Positions 26,724 through 35,431 of a stretch of DNA of 64,000 nt are shown in pieces. Numbering within the stretch: the stretch's first letter is position 1; the number at the start of each line of letters is the position of its first letter. The stretch spans positions 744,001-808,000 of the forward strand of contig CBDCTY010000002.1 in assembly GCA_965222445.1 (NCBI GenBank). Direction: 5' to 3'. The position numbers and the translations under genes are program-made. Below the pieces are notes generated by a model. It made no database searches and was not told the origin of the DNA. It saw only the letters and a program-made list of their open reading frames with translations. This stretch comes from GCA-958296115 sp965222445. Lineage in GTDB: Bacteria > Chloroflexota > Dehalococcoidia > Lucifugimonadales > CAJWER01.

Positions 26724-29501
26724 ATGCCCAGAGGACGAGCCAAACAGCCCAAGTCAGTCGAGACCCTCACTCACGACGAGGCCCGGCGCAGCAACCTGCC
26801 ATCCGCCGAGCACCAGCCTCTCATGCGAGAGGAGGAGCAGAGCGCCGTTCGCGTGGCCTACGAGCGGCGCAGCCGGGACCTCGACCCGCAGCTCGTGTGG
26901 CGGGGCAAGGACGAGCAGGACTCGGCGGACCTGGAGGTCAACGTCCCGCCGCTGTACATCCAGGAGCGGGTCCACCCGAAGGTCTTGGTCGACGACCTGA
27001 TGCGGCAAACCGCCAAGCGGCGGGAGTCGGAGAGCGAAAGCCGACAGCAGGGGTTCGCGGACCTGTTCGCCGACTTCAACGGCCTGCCGTCCGAGGATGC
27101 CAAGACCGAGTTCTACCAGCACGACGCCAACTGGTCGAACCGCATGATCCTCGGCGACAGCCTGCAGGTGATGGCGTCGCTCGCCGAGCGCGAGGGACTG
27201 CGCGGGAAGGTGCAGTGCATCTATGTCGACCCGCCATACGGCATCCGTTTTGGTTCAAATTTCCAGTGGTCTACGACCAGCAATGTGGTACGTGATCGGA
27301 TAGAACACGTCACCCGAGAACCCGAACAAGTTAAGGCATTTCGCGACACTTGGCGTGATGGGATCCATTCCTATCTAACCTATCTGCGAGAAAGATTGAC
27401 CCTTGCGCGAGACTTGCTTTCTCCATCGGGTTCGATCTTTGTTCAGATAGGGGATGAGAATGTCCATCTTGCAAGATCCCTGCTCGACGAAGTATTCGGC
27501 AGCACCAACTTCGTCTCCCAAATCGCCTTCAGGACGAAGATTCCCCTCAATCCCCGCTATGTGGGCAACTTAGTAGATCACTTGCTGATGTACGCACGAG
27601 ATTTTGAGTCCTTGAAGTTTCGCAGAATCTTCTCTAGGCGAGACATAGACAATAGTTCCTTCAGATATGCTGAGACGCAGCTTGGCCAGGTGGTCACTGC
27701 CAGCGACGATTCTAACGGCGTGTTAGATGGGCGTCGGCTGGCATCACTGGACCTCATGGCATCCGGTTACACAGAGAGTTGCCACTTTGACTTCTCGTTG
27801 GAAGGAAGACGTTTTTCCCCACGCCGTACGAATAGCTGGAAAACAACTCCGGCAGGGATGAATAGGTTGGTCAAGGCCAACCGTCTCCATCTCTTTGGGC
27901 GAACACCACGATACAAACAGTTCTTTGATGATTATCCAGTAATGGAGTTGCCTAATTTCTGGAGTGATACACAGGGGGCCTCCGGGAAGACTTTCGTTGT
28001 TCAAACTGCGACGAAGGTAATCGAACGCTGCATCCTAATGACTACCGATCCCGGCGACCTTGTACTCGACCCCACGTGTGGCTCAGGAACCACGGCCTAC
28101 GTGGCTGAGCAGTGGGGGCGTCGCTGGATTACCATCGACACATCGCGGGTCGCTCTTGCTCTGGCGCGCACCCGGGTCATGGGCGCGCGCTATCCCTACT
28201 ACCTGCTGGCCGACAGCCCGGATGGACAGCTTAAGGAGGCCGATCGCTCGCATCGCGCTCCGTCGGAGATGCCCACAGATGGAGACATCCGGCAAGGGTT
28301 CGTCTATGAGCGGGTGCCCCATGTCACGATTGGCTCTATCGCCAACAACGCGGGGATTGACGTTATCTGGGAGGCCGCCCAAGAGGACATGGACCCCCTC
28401 AGAGTGAAGTTGAACCGCGTGCTCGGCGCATCGTGGGAGGAGTGGGAGATTCCCCGCGATGCTGATGAGACTTGGCCGGATGAAGTAAGGAGCCTCCACG
28501 CCCAGTGGTGGGACCGACGCATCGCCCGTCAGAAAAAGATCGACGCCTCCATCGCCGCCAATGCCGACTACGAGTACCTGTACGATAAACCTTACGAGGA
28601 TCGTGGCAAGGTACGCGTCGCGGGGCCATTCACTGTCGAGAGCATATCCCCGCACCGTGTCCTTGGAGTGGACGAGAACGGTGACATCGTCGCGGAGTCG
28701 TCCAACGGGTACGGGAGCGAGTACGACTTCGCCCAGGTCATTCTCGCCAACTTGAGTACCTCTGGCGTCCAGCAGGCCCATAGAGAGGACAGGATAGAGT
28801 TCACGTCAGTGGCACCCTGGCCGGGGCGGCTGGTTTGTGCCGAGGGGCGCTACTTGGAGGGCGGCGAGGAGGAAGGCATCGAGCGCCGAGCCGCAATCTT
28901 CATCGGCCCCGAGTTCGGCACGGTGTCTCGCCCGGACTTGGTGGAGGCGGCGCGCGAGGCCGCGGACGGCGGGTTCGACGTCCTGATCGCCTGCGCATTC
29001 AACTATGAGGCGCACACCACCGAGTTCGAGAGCCTGGGCCGGGTCCCCGTGCTGAAGGCGCGAATGAACGCCGACCTCCACATGGCCGAAGACCTGAAGA
29101 ACACGGGCAAGGGCAACCTGTTCGTCATCTTCGGCGAGCCTGACATCGACATCCTCGACGCTGACGATGGCCAGATCCAAGTAAAGGTCAACGGCGTGGA
29201 CGTGTTCCACCCCAACACAGGGGAAGTACGCAGCGACGGGCCGGACGGCATAGCCTGCTGGTTCATAGACACCGACTACAACGAAGAGGCGTTCTTCGTC
29301 CGCCACGCCTACTTCCTGGGAGCCAGCGACCCGTACAAGTCGCTGGAAACCACGCTCAAGGCCGAGATTGACGCAGACGCTTGGGCAACGCTCCACAGCG
29401 ACACCTCGCGCCCGTTCGACAAGCCCGACTCCGGTCGCATCGCCGTCAAGGTCATCAACCACCTCGGCGACGAGGTGCTGAAGGTGTTCCGGGTGGGGTG
29501 A
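26724..29501 (+). CDS. Type III-like DNA methyltransferase (beta-class adenine/cytosine N-MTase, Mod)
   Basis: This 925-residue site-specific DNA methyltransferase has motif IV DPPY at residues 169-172 (IYVDPPYGIRFG) before the AdoMet motif DPTCGSGTT at 449-457, which is the beta-class order. It should methylate N6-adenine or N4-cytosine in the sequence recognised by the restriction partner. The central region between the motifs (about 190-440) is lower in GC than the rest and probably holds the target recognition domain. The long C-terminal part (460-925) is of unknown fold. It starts 17 bases after vapC, and its TGA overlaps the next ATG by one base. Confidence 0.9.
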   Translation: MPRGRAKQPKSVETLTHDEARRSNLPSAEHQPLMREEEQSAVRVAYERRSRDLDPQLVWRGKDEQDSADLEVNVPPLYIQERVHPKVLVDDLMRQTAKRRESESESRQQGFADLFADFNGLPSEDAKTEFYQHDANWSNRMILGDSLQVMASLAEREGLRGKVQCIYVDPPYGIRFGSNFQWSTTSNVVRDRIEHVTREPEQVKAFRDTWRDGIHSYLTYLRERLTLARDLLSPSGSIFVQIGDENVHLARSLLDEVFGSTNFVSQIAFRTKIPLNPRYVGNLVDHLLMYARDFESLKFRRIFSRRDIDNSSFRYAETQLGQVVTASDDSNGVLDGRRLASLDLMASGYTESCHFDFSLEGRRFSPRRTNSWKTTPAGMNRLVKANRLHLFGRTPRYKQFFDDYPVMELPNFWSDTQGASGKTFVVQTATKVIERCILMTTDPGDLVLDPTCGSGTTAYVAEQWGRRWITIDTSRVALALARTRVMGARYPYYLLADSPDGQLKEADRSHRAPSEMPTDGDIRQGFVYERVPHVTIGSIANNAGIDVIWEAAQEDMDPLRVKLNRVLGASWEEWEIPRDADETWPDEVRSLHAQWWDRRIARQKKIDASIAANADYEYLYDKPYEDRGKVRVAGPFTVESISPHRVLGVDENGDIVAESSNGYGSEYDFAQVILANLSTSGVQQAHREDRIEFTSVAPWPGRLVCAEGRYLEGGEEEGIERRAAIFIGPEFGTVSRPDLVEAAREAADGGFDVLIACAFNYEAHTTEFESLGRVPVLKARMNADLHMAEDLKNTGKGNLFVIFGEPDIDILDADDGQIQVKVNGVDVFHPNTGEVRSDGPDGIACWFIDTDYNEEAFFVRHAYFLGASDPYKSLETTLKAEIDADAWATLHSDTSRPFDKPDSGRIAVKVINHLGDEVLKVFRVG

Positions 29502-31573
29502 TGCAATTCCGAATCGCCACCACGTTTACAGCCAGCCTAGCGAGGCTGAGCTCTGGTGAGCAGACGGCAGTCAAGACGACAGTGTTCGATCTGCAAACCG
29601 CCCCGACACGTCCTGGGTTCAGGATGCACCGAATTGAGGGAACCAGGGACCGCAACTTTCGGTCTGCTCGTGTAAGTCAGGACATCCGCATCATCATCCA
29701 CCAGTCCGACGACGGCATGACGCTATGCTACGTCGACCACCACGACAACGCCTACAAGTGGGCGCATGGCCGCAGGATGGAGGCCCATCCCCATACCGGG
29801 GCGATGCAGATCGTCGAGATACACGAGACTGTCAGGGAGATTGAGGTTCCCCTATACGTCGGAGTAGAGCGCCGGGCGCCGCCGAAGCCGCGTCCAGCGG
29901 CAGGAATGCCGGACGATCAGCTGCTGAGCTACGGCGTTCCAGTCGAGTGGCTGGGCAGCGTGCACGACGCGGATGAAGACGACCTGCTGGACATCGCCAG
30001 CCGTCTCCCTGAAGAAGCGGGAGAAGCCTTGCTGCAAGTTGCGGCCGGTGGAACTCCGCAGCCCGCCCTTCCTGTCCCCGCCGGAGCCGACCCGTTCGAC
30101 CACCCGGACGCGATGAGACGCTTCAGGGTCATGAGGGACACAGAGGAGCTCGCTCAGGCTTTGGACTACCCTTGGGAGAGGTGGAGCATTTTCCTGCATC
30201 CGGCCCAGCGCGCGATCGTCGAGCGCGAGTACACTGGCCCCGCCAGGGTGTCGGGCTCGGCAGGTACAGGGAAGACCATCGTTGCGCTACACCGTGCGGT
30301 ACATCTGGCTCGCACGAATCCCAACGCCAGGGTGCTGCTGACGACATTCTCGGAGACGCTTGCTAATGCCCTGCGCGACCGGCTGCGTATACTCGTGAGC
30401 TCGGAGCCGCGGCTCGCAGAGCGGGTGGAGGTCTACGCCATCGACGCTCTTGGGGAGAGGCTGTTCGAGCTCAACCTGGGCACACCTTCCTTCGCTTCCG
30501 ACACGCAGTTTCGTGCGTTGATGGACGAGGCGGCCTCCAAGGTCGAGGACAGCAGATTCGCAATGAGCTTCATGCTGACAGAGTGGGAGCAGGTTGTCGA
30601 TGCATGGCAGCTGGATACGTGGGAAGCCTATCGGGATGTCCCTCGCCTCGGCCGCAGGCGGCGGCTACCTGAAAGCCAACGTCAGGTCCTCTGGTCCGTA
30701 TTCGAGCATGTACGGTCAGGGCTCAAAGAGCGGAACCTAACCACACGTTCGGAGATGTTTGGCCAGCTTGCGTCAAGGTTCGGTGAGACCCAGAGGTCGC
30801 CTTTCGATTTCGTCGTCGTGGACGAGGCGCAGGACATAGGCGTAGCACAGCTTCGCTTTCTAGCAGCCCTGGGAGCGGAGCGGCCCGATGGACTGTTCTT
30901 CGCCGGAGACCTGGGCCAGCGCATCTTCCAGCAACCGTTCTCGTGGCAAGCGCTGGGTGTGGAGATACGTGGGCGCTCCCGCGCGTTGAAGATCAACTAT
31001 CGGACCTCACACCAGATCAGGAAGCGGTCCGACCTTCTCCTAGGGACCGAGATATCCGACATCGACGGCAACACGGAGCAGCGCTCAGGTACGATATCGG
31101 TATTCAACGGACCCGAGCCTTCCATAACGATTGCCCAATCCATTGACGAAGAATCCAAGACTGTTGCCGACTGGCTAACCGAGTTGACGAAAAGGGGCTT
31201 GGAGCCTCACGAGATCAGCGTCTTCGTCAGGTCAACCGATCAGATCGACCGCGCCACTACTGCTATTGAGAGGGCCGGACTACGGTCCAGAGTCTTGGAC
31301 GATCATGTTCAGACATCCGGAGGGCACCTCTCGGTCAGCACCATGCACTTGGCGAAGGGGTTGGAGTTTCGAGCCGTCGCTGTCATGGCCTGCGACGACG
31401 AGGTCATTCCGCTTCAGGATCGGATCGAGTCGGTCACGGATGACTCGGACCTGGAAGATGTCTACAACACCGAGCGGCATCTTCTCTACGTCGCCTGCAC
31501 CCGTGCCCGAGACTACCTCCTCCTGACCGGCGTCGAACCAGCGTCGGAGTTCTTGGACGACCTTCGAGTGTGA
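29501..31573 (+). CDS. RelE/ParE-like domain fused to UvrD/Rep family helicase
   Basis: This 690-residue protein has an N-terminal domain of about 90 residues resembling RelE/ParE toxins (FRMHRIEGTRDRNFRSARVSQDIRIIIHQ, seen in parts, then YVDHHDNAYKWA). A linker follows, then a superfamily 1A helicase: Walker A GTGKT at 255-259, VVDEAQDIG, motif V-like STMHLAKGLEF, and motif VI VACTRARDYLLLTG. The helicase core is shorter than UvrD. ATG 29501 overlaps the methyltransferase stop by one base, so it is the fourth gene of the restriction operon. The RelE-like part may be a degenerate RNA- or DNA-binding module rather than an active RNase. Confidence 0.85.
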   Translation: MQFRIATTFTASLARLSSGEQTAVKTTVFDLQTAPTRPGFRMHRIEGTRDRNFRSARVSQDIRIIIHQSDDGMTLCYVDHHDNAYKWAHGRRMEAHPHTGAMQIVEIHETVREIEVPLYVGVERRAPPKPRPAAGMPDDQLLSYGVPVEWLGSVHDADEDDLLDIASRLPEEAGEALLQVAAGGTPQPALPVPAGADPFDHPDAMRRFRVMRDTEELAQALDYPWERWSIFLHPAQRAIVEREYTGPARVSGSAGTGKTIVALHRAVHLARTNPNARVLLTTFSETLANALRDRLRILVSSEPRLAERVEVYAIDALGERLFELNLGTPSFASDTQFRALMDEAASKVEDSRFAMSFMLTEWEQVVDAWQLDTWEAYRDVPRLGRRRRLPESQRQVLWSVFEHVRSGLKERNLTTRSEMFGQLASRFGETQRSPFDFVVVDEAQDIGVAQLRFLAALGAERPDGLFFAGDLGQRIFQQPFSWQALGVEIRGRSRALKINYRTSHQIRKRSDLLLGTEISDIDGNTEQRSGTISVFNGPEPSITIAQSIDEESKTVADWLTELTKRGLEPHEISVFVRSTDQIDRATTAIERAGLRSRVLDDHVQTSGGHLSVSTMHLAKGLEFRAVAVMACDDEVIPLQDRIESVTDDSDLEDVYNTERHLLYVACTRARDYLLLTGVEPASEFLDDLRV

Positions 31574-33486
31574 GAAGCGATGCCGGCTGTCCTAGTCATA
31601 GCGCGTTTCCCAAGGTGAGGACACCTCGACTCCACGCCCGCACCTGCGCCCGGATGCGCTCCCCTCGTAGCCTTGCAAGCGTCTCGCGAACTCCCCGGTC
31701 TACGGTTTGTCCCAGATCGGCGGTCCCTTTTCACCCCTCCAAAAGCCCACTTCCGAAAACGGAACTTTCGTAGCTGTGAAACGGAAGTCGCCCTCCAGAA
31801 GGCCCGATTCCGAAAACGGAACTTTCGTAGCTGACGACTGGAATCGGTGCCGGAACCAGCACCGGAACCAAAGTGCTTCCCCCAATTATCCTGTAGGGGG
31901 CCTTTCATCCCCATTCAGCTTTGCCTCAGCCCACACTTCCGTTTTCGGCACTAACTCCATTTCCTGTACAGCCCCCTGACACCACGAACAGCCCTCAAAT
32001 CCCAACGCGTTATAAGGGGGGGTGAGCTCGCCCCCGGGGGCACGCCAGCGCGAACGTGCCGATCAATCGCCGCCTCTGATCCCCACTTGTGCTCCTTCGC
32101 ATTGATGCTCGCGACTGCGCCGTCGGCTTCAGCTCAGCATGCCGTGTCCCCACACCTTTCTGTAGGGAGGGTCTCCAACCGCCCCACCACCCTTCCTTCT
32201 GCCTTACTGCACAGGTCAGACCCTACCACGACTCCGCCGGTTGCTTACTCCATTTGCCCCTTCCATCGCTAACTTGTGGAATGGCAATTTTCGTAGCTGG
32301 AGATGGGAACCCACCAGCCCAAACCGGCTCATTCGGCACTTCCCTTTTGGGGAACTTCCGTAGCTGGAACTGGGAACTGCCTCTGCCACCACGCCTTGAC
32401 CCAAATTGCTTCCAACAATGGTACCTTGAGCACTCCCTCGACGCCTGTAACACCGTGCTCACCACCTGCCATCGCGCTGTACGACCCAGCTCAATTTAGC
32501 GTTCTACCTCGGCACTGCACCTCCTGGCATTCGCCACGCGGACCTTACAACGGGGGTCATACGTGTCCCCCTCCGGGCTGCTCCGATCTCTTCTTCTCTG
32601 TATGCGACCATCCGGCCCGTAATCCCAGGAACTGAAGATGCACCGCCCCGGACGAGCCTACCAACCGGATCGTCGAGAATCAGCGCCCGGACCCTGTGGG
32701 GAGCGTCCTGTAGGAGGGCGACCATGACCTGACGACAGCCCGGGGTGCACTCCCTCCTCCGCTATGACGGTGGTTCCCAAACTCGCCAACCCCTTCCACC
32801 ATTCCGCGACAGAGTGTCCCACCCAGCTATGCCGATTGTCACATTTCCAACAGAATCCGGTGTTGCCAGCAGTTGCACTTCTGCAATTCCCGTAGCTGTC
32901 GATGCAATTCGCCTTCGCCACCGCCCATTTACCCAAAGTGGTCGCAGCAGTGAGGCCCTCCCAAAGCCCTGGCCCTGCGTTTCAGCTACGGAATCGCACC
33001 GGTTGGCCCATATTCGATCCGTGTCCGATACCTCGATTTAGCGTTCTACCCGCGCACCTCACGGAACCCCATCCGCCATTGAGGCCTTACAAGGGGGGCT
33101 CGTGCGCACTCCCGTCTCGGACCAGTTTCCAGCGGCGACGTGTGGAGCGCTCGGCCGTGGGGTCGGGCTGTCCCATCCCGTGAATCGCCCGACCGTCAGA
33201 GGATGTCCCGGCAGGACTCTCAGACGGCAGGGGAACCGAGGTCGATCTCGACCGGCCGTCGCCACTCAGGCCGTCGCCACCCCATCCACCCACGGCAACC
33301 GAACGCCTCGCCGACGGATTCGCCGCGATCCCATTACTCCCATTTTGTGTTCAGACACATCGTCCTGTAAAATGTATGTTCTAATTCCTCATCCTTCACG
33401 CTGGAACCACCGCCCCCGTCCGGCGACAACCAGCCGGAGACTGCAAGGTGGCGAGACGTGGAGGCTGTGGGGGAGGTACCGATCGG
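31574..33486. other. 1.9 kb non-coding, repeat-rich block at the left of the mobile region
   Basis: No open frame here has a plausible protein. Repeated elements include: two near-identical 40-base direct repeats (about 31735-31776 and 31791-31833) containing TTCCGAAAACGGAA; six copies of the core CGTAGCTG (one inverted); TTAGCGTTCTACC at 32498 and again near 33038, each followed about 50-60 bases later by CCTTACAANGGGGG; and CTGTAGGGGG-type strings at 31891, 32160 and 32708. The plus strand is pyrimidine-rich. It may be a replication or transfer origin, or decayed repeat DNA. Confidence 0.6.
31769..32990. repeat. Dispersed CGTAGCTG-core repeats
   Basis: Cores lie at 31769, 31826, 32292, 32359, 32891 (plus orientation) and 32983-32990 (inverted). 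Most are preceded by AATTTT, AACTTT, AACTTC or AATTCC. A seventh copy in the same context is at 52166-52173, beyond the conjugation operon. Six copies of an 8-mer within 1.2 kb is far above chance. Confidence 0.7.
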
Positions 33487-35145
33487 ATGCAACGAGACCT
33501 GCGAGCAATTCAATACCTGGCGGCGATGCCGTTCCTCGACCGGCTGGAGCTGGCCGCCGTCTCAAACACCGCAGACCGGACGATGCACGACGTGGTGGCA
33601 GACCTGAAGGACAGGGAGCTGGTGGCCTCGATCCGCCACTCAACGGATGTCATCGCCTCAACCCGGAGGCTCTATGTGACCAGGTTGGGGTTGCGCTGGC
33701 TGGCCGAGGAAGAGGACGAGGGTGTGCTCGACCTCCTGCAGCGCTACCCGGTCTCCCGCCACTGGCAGCGCATCCTGCTTGAGCGGCTGGACACCGTGAG
33801 CGTCATCTACCGGCTGGCGTCCCACGTCGCCACGGTGGGAGGGGCCGTCCGCTTCAAGTGGTATAGGAGCTCTCCCCTGGACGCCGGCATGTTTTTGCCG
33901 GACGGTCGAGCCATCGGCGTCGTGCGGCAGGGAGCCACGTCCGACAGGACGGGGTTCTCCAAGAGGGTGTGGCGGCTGTTGGAGGCCAGTCTCGCGCGGC
34001 CCGACGCCCTGCTGGTGATCGTGCCGGACGAGATGCGGATGCGACACTCGCGCAAGTTGCTCAGACGCGCACGAGTTCCGGTGCGCCTGGCCCTGGAGAA
34101 GAGGGTTGCCTTGGGCTCTTCCAGCCACGAGATATGGCATATGCTGTCCTTCAAAACGGTAACCGACCTGCGCAACTTCATGTCGAACCTGACCTCAGGT
34201 GGATCGCTGCCGTTGGAGCAACGACTTGCGAGGCCGCTCATGCCCAGGGACATAGAGGTGCCGGACGGTGGATTCAACTGTCCCGACCATCTGCTGCCCG
34301 CCGTGGTCACGCCCGCGCTGAAGCGCACGATGGACGTACTGGCCGACTGGCCGTGGATCACGCAAAAGGACCTGAACGGACTGCTGGGTGTCACAGCCCA
34401 GCGCACCTCCCAGCTGACGGTCCCGCTGGTGAGCGCGAAGCTGGCCCGCCGCATCCACATGGGAGGCAGGGAGCGACTGGCGCTGACCGACTGGGGAATC
34501 ACCGTCCTGGCCCGTCGCGACCGCACATCGGTAGGCGGGCTGCGCAAACAGTGGAGCGTGGAGCCGAAGGATGAGAAGGCTCCCGTGACATGGAGGAACG
34601 TCTCCGGGAGGCGAAGCAGGCTTCTGGCCCGCAACATGAAGCACACGGATGCGGTGCACGGCTTCCTTGCCCAGCTGTCGAGGCAGGCCAAGGCCAGCCG
34701 CTATCGCGTGGTAATGCTCGAACCGCCGCACAGGGCATCAAGGTTCTTTGAGCACAACTACAAGATGCGCTCCATCCACCCTGACGCCTTCGGCATCCTG
34801 CGGAGACGGAATAAGACGCTGCCGTTCTTCCTTGAGTGGGAGCGTCGGGCGGTGCGGCCCGGGACTATGGCGGAACGGCTCGCTCCCTACCTGCGCTACT
34901 ACTCGACGCACAACCCCACCGACGATCACGGGGCGTACCCGGTCGTGCTCATCGTCTTCGACGACGTGCTGGTGGAGTCTAGGTTCCTGGGTGTGGCAAG
35001 GAAGGAGATGGCGAGGACGAGGATCGAATTGCCCCTTTGGGTGTCCCATAGGGAGGTACTGGAGAGAGAGGGGCCGCTGGGCAGGGCGTGGCGCAGCCCC
35101 GAGGTCCTGGAAGCGACCTACGCTTTCAGCAAGGCTGCGGCGTAG
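33487..35145 (+). CDS. Replic_Relax family protein (left copy)
   Basis: This 552-residue protein is homologous along its whole length to the minus-strand protein at 41251-42903: both share MPFLDRLE near the start, then SRHWQRILLERLD/SAQWRRSLMERLD, RFKWYRS, GRAIGVVRQG and LARRDRTSV. The family (Replic_Relax) occurs on conjugative and integrative elements and is proposed to act in replication or relaxation; it has winged-helix segments and no recognisable relaxase motif. The frame opens at GTG 33448, but ATG 33487 matches the N-terminus of the paralogue and has a GGGGGAGG site 10 bases upstream. Confidence 0.8.
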   Translation: MQRDLRAIQYLAAMPFLDRLELAAVSNTADRTMHDVVADLKDRELVASIRHSTDVIASTRRLYVTRLGLRWLAEEEDEGVLDLLQRYPVSRHWQRILLERLDTVSVIYRLASHVATVGGAVRFKWYRSSPLDAGMFLPDGRAIGVVRQGATSDRTGFSKRVWRLLEASLARPDALLVIVPDEMRMRHSRKLLRRARVPVRLALEKRVALGSSSHEIWHMLSFKTVTDLRNFMSNLTSGGSLPLEQRLARPLMPRDIEVPDGGFNCPDHLLPAVVTPALKRTMDVLADWPWITQKDLNGLLGVTAQRTSQLTVPLVSAKLARRIHMGGRERLALTDWGITVLARRDRTSVGGLRKQWSVEPKDEKAPVTWRNVSGRRSRLLARNMKHTDAVHGFLAQLSRQAKASRYRVVMLEPPHRASRFFEHNYKMRSIHPDAFGILRRRNKTLPFFLEWERRAVRPGTMAERLAPYLRYYSTHNPTDDHGAYPVVLIVFDDVLVESRFLGVARKEMARTRIELPLWVSHREVLEREGPLGRAWRSPEVLEATYAFSKAAA

Positions 35146-35171
35146 GTTGACAGAGGGTAGTCGAAGGACGC

Positions 35172-35198
35172 ATGATATAGAGTAAGACTTGGTATGAC
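35172..35198 (+). promoter_or_regulatory. Conserved operator/promoter before RHH gene (left)
   Basis: ATGATA followed by GAC-T-TGGTATGAC ends 11 bases before the ATG. The same pattern precedes the mirror RHH gene at 38839-38864 (minus). Ribbon-helix-helix proteins often bind such sites to repress their own operon. Confidence 0.5.
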
Positions 35199-35209
35199 GC
35201 GAGGGCGCC

Positions 35210-35431
35210 ATGACCAGAAAGACGAAGACTATCACGTTCTCTCTGCTCCCCGAGATGGCCGAGCAGGTGCAGGAGGTGATGCGGGAAGAGGGACGCACGA
35301 TGAGCGAGCTGATCCGAGAGGCCCTCCGCAACTACATCGAGGAGAGAGAGTGGCTGCGGACGATCCGATACGAGAGGCTGAAGGCCCGCGAGGAAGAGCG
35401 GGAAGAAGGAGACGGGAGGGCGACATTATGA
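35210..35431 (+). CDS. CopG-like ribbon-helix-helix regulator (left copy)
   Basis: This 73-residue protein has the CopG/Arc fold pattern: a basic N-terminal strand (KTITFSLLPEM) and two helices with GRTMSELIREALRNYIEE, then a charged tail. It probably dimerises and represses its own operon through the conserved site just upstream. It overlaps the large serine recombinase gene by 4 bases (ATGA). Its paralogue at 38587-38817 precedes the opposite recombinase in the same arrangement, so RHH plus recombinase form one duplicated module. Confidence 0.85.
   Translation: MTRKTKTITFSLLPEMAEQVQEVMREEGRTMSELIREALRNYIEEREWLRTIRYERLKAREEEREEGDGRATL

Noticed and set aside
31700..32635. Several overlapping frames of 60-136 codons in the repeat-rich block
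   Set aside because: They follow the repeats in different frames, lack ribosome sites and encode low-complexity peptides.
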